Made by a program: the position numbers and the translations under genes. A stretch of 64,000 nucleotides of DNA from assembly GCA_963932465.1 (NCBI GenBank), contig OZ010786.1, positions 274,568,411 to 274,632,410 on the forward strand, in the 5' to 3' direction. Source of the stretch: Maratus speciosus. Lineage: Eukaryota; Arthropoda; Arachnida; Araneae; Salticidae. This document shows positions 27,201-34,500 of the stretch, one piece after another (the stretch's first letter is position 1; every line of letters starts with the position of its first letter). Under the pieces are notes generated by a model. It saw only the letters and a program-made list of their open reading frames with translations, searched no databases and was not told the DNA's origin.

Positions 27201-30200
27201 TTTACTAATTAGTTAATTTAATAAATGTTGTTGGTGCTGATAAATAATTTGCTGAAAGAACTAAAAATCTTTTAATCAGATATCACTATTGTGTGTCATT
27301 AAGCCTCCTTCTCTTTTACCAAGGAAATGTATTCCTTAGGGCAATTTATAAAAGTATGGATTCTTTTCAAGAAGAAAATTACATATCATAGAATACAACA
27401 TAATACTTGTTTTTTTTATTCTTTAATAGCATTGTTATAATCTTAAAATTTATAAAAATACATTCTCCGCTCTATCAGTATTGTTAAACAAATGTTGTTT
27501 TTAAAATCTTTCTACTTTTATTGTACACTTTTAGCAAATTATAGTTTAAACATTTAAAATTTTATGTTATCTCTATTCATATGTTTATTTGGTATTTCTT
27601 TTTTACTTTCTTCTATCTTTAGAAGAAGAAAGTATTGGATTCGTAAAAATTTTCGAATTCCGGTTTTTGGTGGATTTACACATTTTAGGGGTCAGAGATC
27701 CTGAAAAGCATGTTTTTACAAAATGTCTGTCTGCGTGTGACACAAATTTTGTGGGCATTCTACCTGAAGGACTAATGAACGAAATGTAATAAAACTTTAA
27801 ATTCAATTAGTTCGTGATATAAATTGGTGCTGATTACTTTTTGGTATAAATCACCCAGCAGGTGGCGCTGCTATGTTGCATTATACATGACTTCCACATT
27901 AGCTATATCTGAAGAACTAAAGAATGGATTTTCAGAAAACTTCAGATTCAGTTAGTCCTTGATATAATTTGGTGCTGATAACTTTTTGGTGTAAATCGCC
28001 CAATAGTTGGTGCTGCTATGCTGCATTATTCATGATTATTGCAATAGCTCTATCTCAAGAACTACTGCACGAATTTTCATCAAACTTCAGATTCAGTTAG
28101 TCCCTAATATAAATTAGTGCTGATTACTTTTTGGTATAAATCACCCAGCAGGTGGCGCTGCTATGTTGCATTATACATGACTTCCACATTAGCTATATCT
28201 GAAGAACTAAAGAATGGATTTTCAGAAAACTTCAGATTCAGTTAGTCCTTGATATAATTTGGTGCTGATAACTTTTTGGTGTAAATCGCCAAATAGTTGG
28301 TGCTGCTATGCTGCATTATTCATGATTATTGCAATAGCTCTATCTCAAGAACTACTGCACGAATTTTCATCAAACTTCAGATTCAGTTAGTCCCTAATAT
28401 AAATTGGTGCTGATTACTTTTTGGTATAAATCACCCAGCAGGTGGCGCTGCTATGTTGCATTATACATGACTTCCACATTAGCTATATCTGAAGAACTAA
28501 AGAACGGATTTTCAGAAAACTTCAGATTCAGTTAGTCCTTGATATAATTTGGTGCTGATAACTTTTTGCTGTAAATCGCCCAATAGTTGGTGCTGCTATG
28601 CTGCATTATTCATGATTATTGCAATAGCTCTATCTCAAGAACTACTGCACGAATTTTCATCAAACTTCAGATTCAGTTAGTCCCTAATATAAATTAGTGC
28701 TGATTACTTTTTGGTATAAATCACCCAGCAGGTGGCGCTGCTATGTTGCATTATACATGACTTCCACATTAGCTATATCTGAAGAACTAAAGAACGGATT
28801 TTCAGAAAACTTCAGATTCAGTTAGTCCTTGATATAATTTGGTGCTGATAACTTTTTGCTGTAAATCGCCCAATAGTTGGTGCTGCTATGCTGCATTATT
28901 CATGATTATTGCAATAGCTCTATCTCAAGAACTACTGCACGAATTTTCATCAAACTTCAGATTCAGTTAGTCCCTAATATAAATTAGTGCTGTTTAGTTT
29001 TTGGTGTAAATCGGCTAGTAGGTAGCACTACTATGCTGCATTTTTCACGATTTACTCAATAGCTGTATCTCAAGAACTAATGCATGAATTTTCATCAAAT
29101 ATTAGATTCAGTTAGTCCCTGACATAAATTGATCCTGATAATGTTTTGTTGTAAATTGCCCAACAGGTGCCACTGCTACGTAGAACTTTTCACGATTTAT
29201 GCTATAACTCAAAAAACTAATGCATGAATTTACATCAAACTTCAAATTAGATTTTGGTGTAAATGACCTAATGGCACTGTTATGGTATGTTTTTCAGGAA
29301 ATATTAAAATGTATGAGGTAGAAGAAAGTTTTGGGATTGCCACATCTGACTAATTTGTAATAGTCTTGGTGAGATGGATAATATGGTTTTGTCAAGAGAG
29401 AAAAAAAAAATCTCAAACATTTTTTGGCACTTTATTCTTTGTTTCATATATATATAAGCAATTTGTCAGTTATATACATGCAGAAATAATTTATTTATAA
29501 ACAAATGTGTTTGATGGAGCAAACAGACTTGGAAATAGTAGAAAAGTTTCACAAGCATTTTTGTAGCATCTTATTCATTGATTCATGTAGACAAACCAAT
29601 TTTTCACAGAATTTTTTTAATGTATACATGCAGAAAACTATTACACGGCAGATTCATGATAATCAAAACTTGATTAATTCAAAATTCCTGTTCATTGTAT
29701 CTAATCATAAATTTGCAACAACTTTTCATTAGAACTAATAGTAAAATTAGTTCATTAGTTTGAACATATTTGTATCACATTGGTTAATTCTAATAAAAAA
29801 AGTTAAATATCTTAAACTGATATTTCTGAAGATGATTCTTAGTCATATGATGAGGTTTCCAACATTCTTATGTTCTAATAAAAAATCAGCAATGTATTAA
29901 ATTGATATTTTAAAACTTTTATTCTGATGAAGCCTTGTTTTCTTTTTTAAAATTGAATAATTCAAACTTTTTTTTTTGGGGGGGGGGAGGAGGGGGGGGG
30001 TCTTTGAGAGTTCAAATTAATGAGTGTCAGCTGTATATACATACAGAAACAATTTATAAATAAATAATAATACATCATCAGTTTAATTTTTGTGGCTGTT
30101 TATAACATTTTGCTGCACGTTGTATTTTCTTAATCTCAAGTAAGCTATAAAAAGAAAGTGCTGTTTATTTTTTAAGTACTTATAATAATTATTGTTAACT

Positions 30201-30316
30201 AAATTTAAATTTACTTACAGAAAAGCTGTTTAGCCTACATTAAAGGTAGAGCTGCGAAGCATGGTGATTTCTATCAGAAGCTCTCTACTAAACTTCAATT
30301 ACCTTCACAAGTATGA
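6134..30316 (+). CDS. VPS35L: VPS35L, C-terminal nine exons (partial at 5' end)
   Basis: Coding exons join as 6134-6214, 6689-6851, 6980-7057, 9184-9298, 10520-10659, 18133-18298, 24210-24328, 26447-26593 and 30221-30316. Together they encode about 367 residues before a TGA stop. The product is recognised from family-specific stretches: [94 protein letters not shown] and [13 protein letters not shown]35L is the alpha-solenoid scaffold of Retriever (with VPS26C and VPS29), which works with the CCC and WASH complexes and SNX17 to return cargo from endosomes to the plasma membrane. In VPS35-type proteins the C-terminal half carries the VPS29-binding surface, so that part should be present here. 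The human protein is about 960 residues, so roughly the first 60% lies upstream of the window. All introns are GT-AG and all phases match. The eight visible introns range from 128 bp to 7.5 kb and hold most of the transposons in the first 30 kb. Confidence 0.93.
6689..6851 (+). CDS. VPS35L: VPS35L window exon 2
   Basis: This 163-nt exon completes the split Asn codon and ends in phase 0 at CAG|GTAATC. It encodes [39 protein letters not shown] and [15 protein letters not shown]. The acceptor (tttcctag) is preceded by a pure TA run at about 6656-6676, so a microsatellite occupies the position of the polypyrimidine tract and branch region. Confidence 0.93.
6980..7057 (+). CDS. VPS35L: VPS35L window exon 3
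   Basis: This 78-nt, phase 0-0 exon follows a short 128-bp intron. It encodes [20 protein letters not shown] and TSSFVK, ending at GTCAAA|GTATGT. It continues in frame into the A-C-I-A-Y-C-F motif of exon 4. Confidence 0.92.
7672..7781. repeat. Tandem duplication, 2 x 55 bp
   Basis: Two near-identical copies of 'acaatgttacttaaagtaca' plus 35 further bases lie head to tail, directly downstream of the stop of the Tigger remnant. They differ at about one position, so the duplication is recent relative to the element. Confidence 0.85.
7776..8018 (-). pseudogene. Tigger-type transposase, C-terminal remnant
   Basis: This open frame of 80 codons carries the acidic-then-SYSDV segment ([20 protein letters not shown]) and the terminal [11 protein letters not shown]. 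Both are characteristic of the C-terminus of Tigger/pogo DDE transposases, whose ends resemble KQ-[ST]-x-[LI]-x-DFF. The catalytic DDE core and the CENP-B-like N-terminus are missing, so the element is non-autonomous. The upstream sequence on the same strand (to about 8200) continues with transposon-like codons but is interrupted by a stop. Confidence 0.75.
9184..9298 (+). CDS. VPS35L: VPS35L window exon 4
   Basis: This 115-nt exon enters in phase 0 after TTTTCAG and leaves one base into a codon at CAAG|GTAATG. It encodes [38 protein letters not shown] and the first base of the next Ala. This is one of the most conserved segments of the family. Confidence 0.95.
9451..9799. repeat. Foldback with inverted tRNA-like arms
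   Basis: Left arm 9451 to about 9577 and right arm about 9670-9799 are inverted copies at roughly 90% identity, separated by ~90 bp. Each arm contains GGTTCGAGTCC-type box B sequence (right arm 9707-9717; left arm as its complement, CGGGACTCAAACCC) and a 'ggtagaacatcagtgcgcta' D/anticodon-like segment. The arms therefore look like tRNA-derived (SINE-like) sequence placed head to head. An imperfect direct repeat, 'aatatatttttctct', at 9389 and about 9793 may be the flanking target duplication. It lies in VPS35L intron 4. Confidence 0.75.
10138..10171. repeat. Poly-A run of ~32-34 bp
   Basis: This uninterrupted A tract lies in VPS35L intron 4. Similar long A/T tracts sit in introns and intergenic DNA near 11180 (T), 11708 (T), 17580 (T), 30961 (T), 31471 (T) and 62301 (T, about 37). 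They may be tails of degraded retroposons or simple slippage products. Confidence 0.9.
10520..10659 (+). CDS. VPS35L: VPS35L window exon 5
   Basis: This 140-nt exon is preceded by TTTATTGCAG and ends CCT|GTAAGT in phase 0. After the split Ala it encodes [40 protein letters not shown] and TLLLVP. The A-DAFFK-[SA]-AISL[IV]PE motif matches the family. Confidence 0.95.
10660..12744. other. Intron 5 sequence, AT-rich, no recognised exon
   Basis: Long intronic DNA with two T runs (about 11180-11205 and 11708-11733), a G run near 12531, and no coding similarity on either strand. Confidence 0.5.
12745..12990 (+). mobile_element. HINE-C 5' fragment
   Basis: This fragment matches the 5' part of the HINE-C family in forward orientation. 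It has a 'ccgtctgtctgtcc' microsatellite, then 'ctactcaaccaaattgtctg' (the analogue of 'actcccgtaaatatactcgg'), then 'cagggacagtcaaaagtttc', 'cgttacattaaggtcaatgg' and 'tttaatgatgttaca'. The same segment appears complemented at 15650-15850. The stem-loop and 3' half are missing, so it is truncated. Confidence 0.7.
13634..13812. mobile_element. Tigger-type MITE, 179 bp
   Basis: Terminal inverted repeats CAATAGGCGCTCGATTTTAT (left) and CAGTAGACGCTCAATTTTGT (complement of the right end) match at about 16 of 20 positions. TA dinucleotides flank both sides (13632-13633, 13813-13814). Internal 'gttcgtaaaa' repeats resemble other Tigger-derived MITEs. No coding content. Confidence 0.8.
13885..13925. 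repeat. Compound microsatellite (CT)n(GT)n(GC)n
   Basis: Alternating CT, GT and GC dinucleotide runs lie in intron 5 of VPS35L. The GT and GC parts are alternating purine-pyrimidine and could adopt Z-DNA; that is inference only. Confidence 0.9.
14588..15897 (-). mobile_element. HINE-C copy 1 (Helentron-like, non-autonomous)
   Basis: Read on the minus strand, the element begins with a stem-loop of 13-bp arms (15867-15879 and 15883-15895, one mismatch). It continues with a GTCT-type microsatellite (15835-15858) and then about seven diverged tandem units. The unit landmark ('...ccctgta') recurs at 14791, 14933, 15075, 15220, 15367, 15533 and ~15708, giving spacings of 142-175 bp. Near the 3' end AACACTTTCCAAC (14625-14637) is the exact inverse of GTTGGAAAGTGTT (15883-15895). 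A terminal hairpin ATGC-GTTAA-GCAT (14603-14615) follows. This layout is that of DINE-1/HINE elements. No Rep/helicase is encoded. Confidence 0.8.
16160..16810. repeat. Minisatellite, ~32-33-bp unit, about 20 copies
   Basis: The core 'aatttcgtcaaaggatcg' recurs with short A-rich linkers; starts of 'atttcgtcaaa'-type cores fall at 16437, 16468, 16501, 16534, 16567 and 16599. Because the period is close to a multiple of three, reading frames stay open on both strands (minus 16169-16573, plus 16456-16716). They encode simple 11-residue repeats such as [10 protein letters not shown] treat both as non-coding. Confidence 0.85.
17003..18132. other. Intron 5 end, AT-rich, no recognised exon
   Basis: Contains a T run at 17580-17610 and a T run near 18052 before the acceptor of the next VPS35L exon. 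Nothing else was recognised. Confidence 0.5.
18133..18298 (+). CDS. VPS35L: VPS35L window exon 6
   Basis: This 166-nt exon enters in phase 0 after AATTTTTTAG and leaves one base into a codon at AGAG|GTAGTT. It encodes [40 protein letters not shown] and [15 protein letters not shown]. It follows the longest visible intron (7.5 kb). The RGLLN-[VI]-[VI]-QDYTWE signature is highly family-specific. Confidence 0.96.
18506..20122 (-). mobile_element. Tc1-like transposon, inactive
   Basis: This 1617-bp element has ~29-bp terminal inverted repeats starting CAGTACTGGCCAAATTATTA at both ends, differing at one position within 29. TA flanks both sides (18504-18505, 20123-20124). It sits in VPS35L intron 6 and carries a broken Tc1-type transposase on the minus strand. 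The intact TIRs beside a decayed gene suggest moderate age. Confidence 0.92.
18650..19560 (-). pseudogene. Tc1-type transposase, decayed
   Basis: On the minus strand a start reads MGKRGDLSP and leads into an N-terminal helix-turn-helix-like segment ([19 protein letters not shown]). This is interrupted by stops and frameshifts. A longer open piece (18770-18988) carries the DDE-family signature around PCHTTGRV...[18 protein letters not shown], which includes the second catalytic Asp region and the third-acidic-residue context (NP-[LI]-E-x-[IL]-W) of Tc1 transposases. It ends with GHTKY and a stop. Several in-frame stops make it non-functional. Confidence 0.88.
20123..21743. other. Intron 6, AT-rich, microsatellite
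   Basis: Contains a (TA)n tract at about 21213-21243 and a 20-bp tandem duplication of 'taagactgttattagtgata' near 20707-20747. No exon was seen. Confidence 0.55.
21744..22835 (+). repeat. Degenerate tandem-repeat element, possibly HINE-like
   Basis: The segment starts with a 'ctgattgactgactga' tetranucleotide run and a phrase 'gaaactaaaaacttgaaatc' that parallels the 'gagacatgaaat' part of HINE-B. About five degenerate units of roughly 70-100 bp follow, with the theme 'tgattgcc...tatttatg-gtgcaaagtgcacag'. It ends 'caccaggtgggtctgctagt'. No stem-loop or inverted termini were verified, so the class is uncertain. Confidence 0.4.
22836..24209. other. Intron 6 end, no recognised exon
   Basis: AT-rich. 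A possible MITE with diverged ends 'TACAGTTAAATCCCACAG' and the complement of 'CCAGTGGAATCTGTCTGTA' spans about 23268-23428; this is too weak to annotate separately. Confidence 0.4.
24210..24328 (+). CDS. VPS35L: VPS35L window exon 7
   Basis: This 119-nt exon starts after CTTTTTTAG with the last two bases of the split Val codon and ends GGA|GTAAGT in phase 0. It encodes [40 protein letters not shown]. The VDSND-[AS]-LYGGD motif is diagnostic of VPS35L. Confidence 0.96.
24329..25356. other. Intron 7, AT-rich, no recognised exon
   Basis: A partial palindrome-like segment with 'tctgcagattatatgccgat' and 'ggattataggccgaaaatta' spans about 24520-24645 and may be a MITE remnant. Otherwise nothing was recognised. 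Confidence 0.45.
25357..25780. repeat. Foldback element with ~165-bp arms
   Basis: The left arm begins 'taaaatatataatgtgaaca' and the right arm ends with its exact complement. The arms (about 25357-25523 and 25615-25780) are near-identical inverted copies around a ~90-bp centre. Each arm contains CTGATGATGAGCC followed by 'GGCTTGAAAG', then 'tttaaataaaatgtatattt'. That resembles the end of many Penelope-like or LINE-type retroelements and is reminiscent of a hammerhead core (CTGATGA...GAAA), although the stem II register is not clean. It lies in VPS35L intron 7. Confidence 0.8.
25781..26446. other. Intron 7 end
   Basis: AT-rich, with an A run near 26120. It contains the acceptor tract of exon 8 and no other recognised feature. 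Confidence 0.5.
26447..26593 (+). CDS. VPS35L: VPS35L window exon 8
   Basis: This 147-nt, phase 0-0 exon lies between TATTTCCAG and GCT|GTAAGT. It encodes [40 protein letters not shown] and HGHCDPKQA. The KQS-[TS]-L-L and NLW-x-LAQRHG stretches match the family. Confidence 0.95.
27855..27869 (+). promoter_or_regulatory. CTCF-like site, array copy 1
   Basis: The 15 bases CCAGCAGGTGGCGCT satisfy every position of the well-known CTCF core consensus CCASYAGRKGGCRSY. The same site recurs in each 290-bp copy. The matching half of subunit B (near 28000) reads CCAATAGTTGGTGCT and has lost the core. CTCF binding here is inferred, not shown. Confidence 0.55.
28145..28159 (+). promoter_or_regulatory. 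CTCF-like site, array copy 2
   Basis: Identical to the site at 27855, exactly 290 bp downstream. Confidence 0.55.
28435..28449 (+). promoter_or_regulatory. CTCF-like site, array copy 3
   Basis: Identical 15-bp match, 290 bp after copy 2. Confidence 0.55.
28725..28739 (+). promoter_or_regulatory. CTCF-like site, array copy 4
   Basis: Identical 15-bp match, 290 bp after copy 3. The next unit (near 29015) reads 'ggctagtaggtagcactac' and no longer fits. Confidence 0.55.
30221..30316 (+). CDS. VPS35L: VPS35L terminal exon
   Basis: This 96-nt exon follows TTTACTTACAG. It encodes [31 protein letters not shown] and TGA (30314-30316). The ending L-x-LP-x-Q resembles the C-terminus of other VPS35L proteins (LPLQTRT in human), so the stop is at the expected place. 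Confidence 0.92.
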   Translation, partial: KSCLAYIKGRAAKHGDFYQKLSTKLQLPSQV

Positions 30317-30499
30317 AGTCAAACTCTTAGGTGTTGATTACATGCCTTTCAGGCTAACTATTTATTTCATTCATAAAATATTGCATTTCCATTTTGATAA
30401 ATTGTTATATAATTCTTATGCTATGAACTGTAAACAGTATATTGTTTATTGTTTGTTATTTTAATTCCTGTAAATAAGATGTAAAAAATTATATAATTC

Positions 30500-30505
30500 A
30501 TTAAA
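30500..30505 (+). terminator. VPS35L: Candidate VPS35L poly(A) signal ATTAAA
   Basis: ATTAAA lies 184 bp after the stop codon and is followed within 35 bp by a GT/T-rich stretch ('gttactctgttaaatgtctt'), as expected for a cleavage site. No AATAAA occurs closer. The 3' UTR would then be about 200 bp. Confidence 0.55.
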
Positions 30506-30644
30506 GAAAAATTTGTTACTCTGTTAAATGTCTTTTTTTTAATCTCTCGTAATTGATTTGTTTATTGGAAGTATCTATTTTTCTTTTTTCATCAAAGTTT
30601 ATACATTTAATAATTAGAAAACTTAAGAGCTCTATGATTTTAAG

Positions 30645-30907
30645 CATAATATTCATCATATGCTTAAGTTAACACTTTTTTTAAATCTGATATTAATAAA
30701 AGAAAGACGTTTAGCTGTGTGTTTATGTGTGTGTCTGTCAATGATGGCTTGGGAAATCTACCACATATAGATTCATAAACATAATATTCATCATATGCTT
30801 AAGTTAACACTTTTTTTAAAATCTGATATTAATAAAAGAAAGACGTTTAGCTGTATGTTTATGTGTGTGTCTGTCAATGATGGCTTGGGAAATCTACCAC
30901 ATATAGA
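30645..30907. repeat. Tandem duplication, 2 x ~135 bp
   Basis: The block starting 'cataatattcatcatatgct' at 30645 is repeated from 30780 with a single-base indel in a T run and one substitution (gtgtg/gtatg). It lies just downstream of VPS35L. Each copy contains a GT-rich segment and 'gtctgtcaatgatggcttgg'. Confidence 0.92.
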
Positions 30908-32146
30908 AGTGTTTCAATTTGGTTCCAGATAGATGAAAGCAGATCCAGATTCAGCTAAGCATTTTTTTTTTTTTTTTTTTTTTTTTTTAATGAAAAATTT
31001 CTATTTTTTCTAAATTTGCCAAGTTTGTTGATGATTTTGAGCCACTCATAAAAGCAATCTAAATTCAATCTTTTAGCCCAATATAGCAAATTGTGTTTTC
31101 CTTTCAATAAAGTTTATTTGGAAAATTCATACTGTAATTTTCAAAATTTGTTAAACATTCATTTTGCTGAAAATGAGAAGTTAGTTTTTTTTCAACCAAT
31201 ATCTATTTTATTCCTTATCCATCTAATCTTATATTTTATTTTTTCAAACACTATCTATTTTATTCTTATCCATCTAATCTTATATTTTATACCCCTATAT
31301 GGAGCAGACTTTCGGCAATCAATTAAAAAAAAAATGAATATGAAATAGATCCTCTTTTAAATTAATTATATAAAAGAATAAGGCCATCATATTATTTCTC
31401 TTGAAACACAAAGAATAAGTGGAAAAAAGCTCCAGCAAGGGTTTCCTAAGTAACCTTCTTAAAGAGCACTTTTTTTTTTTTTTTTTTTTTTTTTCATTTA
31501 CACATGAAAAGAATTGAGTTGAGATTTTATGCTTTTTAATGATCTAGAAGTACGATTCCCTCCCCCTTCCCTAGATGTCTGCAGTGTCCCCCCACCCCAG
31601 AGCTTCAAAAATACTTCCCAAAGAAGAATATCTGAACTCAGTACTGATTTTAGGTGTATGTAGTAAGATCTTTATCCCGGGTGCTGGCAACACTGGACAC
31701 ATCTGCTCGTGTACAATAAAAGAAACACCTTACATTTTTTTCATTGACTATTTCTGCATTACATTTAACATGTTGTTGGCATGGAACTCTAGTTTTATAT
31801 ATTAAAACTGAGCCTGAGAATGTAGGTGCAAAATTCGGTGTGAAAAGGCACATAACCATGCATGTTTAAAATTAAATATAGAATGTGATTAGTTTTAAAA
31901 TAAAGTAGAGGGATAGACTGCCATTGTGTTTTCATGCACCAAAAGGTATGAAAACATGGAGGACTGGGAGCAGGAAAACACAATGATAAACCTACAAGTC
32001 AGTCATTAAAATCTGGTTTTCTGCCAAGATAGGACTTGGCAGACCGATTGTGTTTTAATATGTGAATCAAGATTTAACAAATCCTAGAATTTCATCCGTG
32101 AACATGATGAGGTGATTGTCTGTGCTGCCGGCTCTTGGTCTATGAT
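30908..32146. repeat. Intergenic DNA with dispersed repeat R2
   Basis: Contains T runs at 30961 and 31471 and a short tandem pair of 'tatctattttattcttatcc' at 31201/31252. About 31510-31660 holds one copy of a family I call R2 ('gagattttatgctttttaat...agagcttcaaaaat...tctgaactcag'). R2 relatives lie at about 48868-48985 and 54238-54375. No gene was seen. Confidence 0.55.
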
Positions 32147-32229
32147 GTCAGAGTGGCTGAGTGGTCTAAGACACTGGGTTTAAGCTGCGGTTCTTTGTAG
32201 AGATCATCAGATCAATCCTCACTCTGGAC
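32147..32229 (+). pseudogene. tRNA-Leu(UAA)-like pseudogene or SINE head
   Basis: The segment starts GTCAGAGTGGCTGAGTGGTC and has a good A box. It has a TTTAAG anticodon loop that would give UAA (Leu). It ends CTCTGGAC, pairing with the 5' GTCAGAG except for an extra G. The T-arm ('atcagatcaatcctcac') has lost the GGTTCRANTCC box B, so it is not a functional tRNA gene. It could be the head of a tRNA-derived SINE whose body is not recognisable. Confidence 0.6.
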
Positions 32230-33117
32230 AGAATAATTTCTGTAATTTTGTTAGTGGTAAGATATTCATTTCAGTAACATCATCTTTAATATCAGAAGAA
32301 GTTATACAGTTTATATGTATATATTTTTTAATTCGAATGTTTTATAATTAAAATTTAACACCCAACACTTTTTTTAAATTACTAATTTTGTATTAAAATT
32401 ATTTAAATTAAAAGATTTTGAATGTAATTATTGATTTTAAATTGATCTACAATTTTTGCTATATCTTTATGACCACTATCAAGATATCATATATATACAA
32501 GAAAAGCATATGATTATTTTTCGTAAAAAAGAAAGATAAAACATAAAGAAGGAAAAACATTCATATAAAAGAAATTACCTTTATATCCATGATTAATAAT
32601 TAAATAAGGTATGAAAATGTAAAATAAAATTCAAATAATTAACAAATATATATTATAAATCGTCAGCTGCAAATACCAAATTTTTTAGTTGAACTCCTGC
32701 TAAAAAGCTAGCATAATAGATTATAAATTACAAGCTTAAAATTATTTCACTTCGTTAGTTGAGTAAGTTGGACTGACAGCACCATCTGTTGTCTTATATG
32801 TGTAGGAATTGCTTATATAATATAGCAATACATCAAGTTTTCAATACTTAATTCATTTAAAAGCAACTAATTAAAATTCAGACATAATTCTAATGGAACT
32901 TTCAAGTTGTTTACCATCAAATCTTGACAGGTACTATCTAGTCTTAATTATTTAACCAAGGCAGAAACTCAGATATGTAATGAAATTGAGAATTCTGTTT
33001 ATAGTTATTACATATTTTATAAGGTTATACATTGTAAAAATTCCTGTGGGGTTACTAATAGTTATATGCTATACTAATTCTGAAAGTAATCCTGAATCTT
33101 TTTTATGATTCATTTCA
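32230..33117. other. Intergenic AT-rich DNA
   Basis: No gene or element ends recognised. A 'gacagcaccatctgttgtc' motif sits at about 32776. Confidence 0.5.
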
Positions 33118-33234
33118 GGATTGTAGTGGGTAGCTGCCCGAGTACCCGCCCAGCTACCCACCCGGGTTGGGTTTTTTACAACTATAAGTGTTATAGTGGG
33201 TAGCTGCCCGGGCTGGGTTTTTTAGAACCCTGAT
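33118..33234. repeat. GC-rich duplicated hairpin motif
   Basis: The phrase 'gtagtgggtagctgcccg' followed by 'gggttgggttttttacaac' occurs at 33122 and again, shortened, at about 33191 ('gtgggtagctgcccgggctg', 'ggttttttagaac'). In the first copy GGGTAGCT pairs with AGCTACCC to form a stem. Surrounding DNA is strongly AT-rich, so this GC-rich patch is likely foreign (mobile). Confidence 0.65.
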
Positions 33235-33354
33235 TCATTCAGTAAAGTTAAATTGTTAAATATGTATTTCATCAATAATAAACTTGGTAATGATGCTTAA
33301 TAAATACACTTACTAAAATTTTAGAACAAGAGGAACAAAATGAATTAATAGTTA

Positions 33355-33432
33355 CATATTAGATGTAAATTTCCAACTGGGCGAAAAATGTCTGGACATT
33401 TTTCGCCCAGTTGGAAATTTACATCTAATATG
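33355..33432. repeat. Perfect 78-bp palindrome
   Basis: The 38 bases from 33355 (CATATTAGATGTAAATTTCC...) are repeated without error as their complement ending at 33432, with only two bases between the arms. The centre reads AAAAATGTC-TG-GACATTTTT. No unrelated copy was found in the window. Confidence 0.95.
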
Positions 33433-33839
33433 ATTTGTTTACCATTTAGAATAATTGTGTTAAAATTAATCTAGTGTAATAGTTACATAGTTAATAAAAA
33501 AAGACATCACTGTATTTAGGAACATGTGGAGCTGTACAATCTAAAATATTATCATATGAAAACTTGAAAACACCTACTAGTGGAGAGCTGAATGAAAAAT
33601 TACTGTGCCTCTTAATAATGTCAGTTATATATTGGGATAAATTTTATATAAGGATGATTAATAGAAATATGTTATATCTGAAGTGTCAAATGTGTAAAAA
33701 TAGAGAAATGAAATGTTCCCAGTTAATTGTCGTCTTTACTCTAAAATTTTTCGATTTTTAAAAATAAAAATTTCAATTAATAAACTTAAAGTTTAAAGCC
33801 AAATTTACAGTTTTGTTTAATGCCCACTGTTTAAAAATT

Positions 33840-34500
33840 TAATAACTGTTTCAACCGTTATTTCCATTAAATGCACTGACCTGTAGTTACACCAAAATAA
33901 CCCACTAATCGAATTATCTTGAAGATGTGACAGCCCAATTGTCTTCTCATAATCCAAAACTGTAGGATACAAAATTTAGTCAAAATCGTATTAGTCAATT
34001 TTATGATAAAATTAGCTTGGTCTAGACTCGTAGTGACACAAAATGACCAATGACCCAATAATTGATTTTTCTTGAACATGTGACCTAGCCCAATGATATT
34101 CTCATAATCAAAAATGATTGAATACAAAATTTAGTCAAATTGTTAAATCCATTTTTTTTATCAAATTAGCTTGACCCGTAGTGTCCCAAAAAGGACTCAC
34201 TAATCAAAATTTCTCAAACGTGACATAGCCCATTAGTCTTCTTGTAGCCAAAAATGGTACGATACAAATTTTAGTCAAAATCGTTTGAGTCGTCTTCTAG
34301 ATATAATTAGCTTGACCCTGACCAACTGACCCACTAATAAAATTTTCTCGAACATGTGACCAGCCCATTGGTCTTTTCATGCCCAAAAACTGTAGGATAC
34401 AAAATTTAGTTAAAATTGCTAGAGCCATTTTTAAGATAAAATTTACACACACACAATTTTTGCTTGTATGTGATAGAAGTCCTCAATCCGTCTCTTATTT
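33840..34500 (+). repeat. HINE-D-like tandem units, 4 copies of ~140-150 bp
   Basis: Units share 'acccactaatcgaattttct', 'gaacatgtgacctagcccaa', 'aggatacaaaatttagtcaa' and 'atcgtt...gataaaattagctt'. Cores lie at about 33900, 34052, 34192 and 34329. The array ends in a short CA run ('acacacacaatttttgcttg'). The same unit plus flanks occurs at 56080-56290 and 56620-56830, where it follows a 'gaccgagctacgctcggtt' hairpin. Confidence 0.7.

Larger units (their letters stand above)
27841..29000 (+). repeat. Exact 290-bp higher-order repeat, 4 copies
   Basis: Copies start at 27841, 28131, 28421 and 28711, and a diverged unit begins at 29001; every spacing is exactly 290 bp. Each copy is two related 145-bp subunits: A ('ttggtataaatcacccagca...') and B ('ttggtgtaaatcgcccaata...', first at 27986). 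Copies differ by only a few substitutions, while A and B differ much more from each other. This indicates recent amplification of a dimer inside the older element. Confidence 0.95.
27598..29368 (+). mobile_element. HINE-A copy 1 (Helentron-like), expanded array
   Basis: The 5' end has a stem-loop ACTTTCTTCT (27605-27614) / AGAAGAAAGT (27624-27633). A short conserved leader with 'ctgtctgcgtgtgacac' follows. Tandem ~145-bp units then run from about 27780 to 29270. The 3' end repeats AGAAGAAAGT (29320-29329) and closes with a hairpin GACTA-8 nt-TAGTC (29348-29365). The second copy at 45.85 kb shares the stem-loop arms, leader, last ~60 bp and 3' hairpin. It sits in the last VPS35L intron and encodes no protein. 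Confidence 0.85.

Noticed and set aside
27598..29368. Possible CRISPR array or classical satellite
   Set aside because: Units are 145 bp head to tail without unique spacers, bounded by transposon-type stem-loop and hairpin, in an animal intron.
32147..32229. Functional tRNA-Leu gene
   Set aside because: The T-arm/box B is destroyed and the acceptor stem has an extra base.
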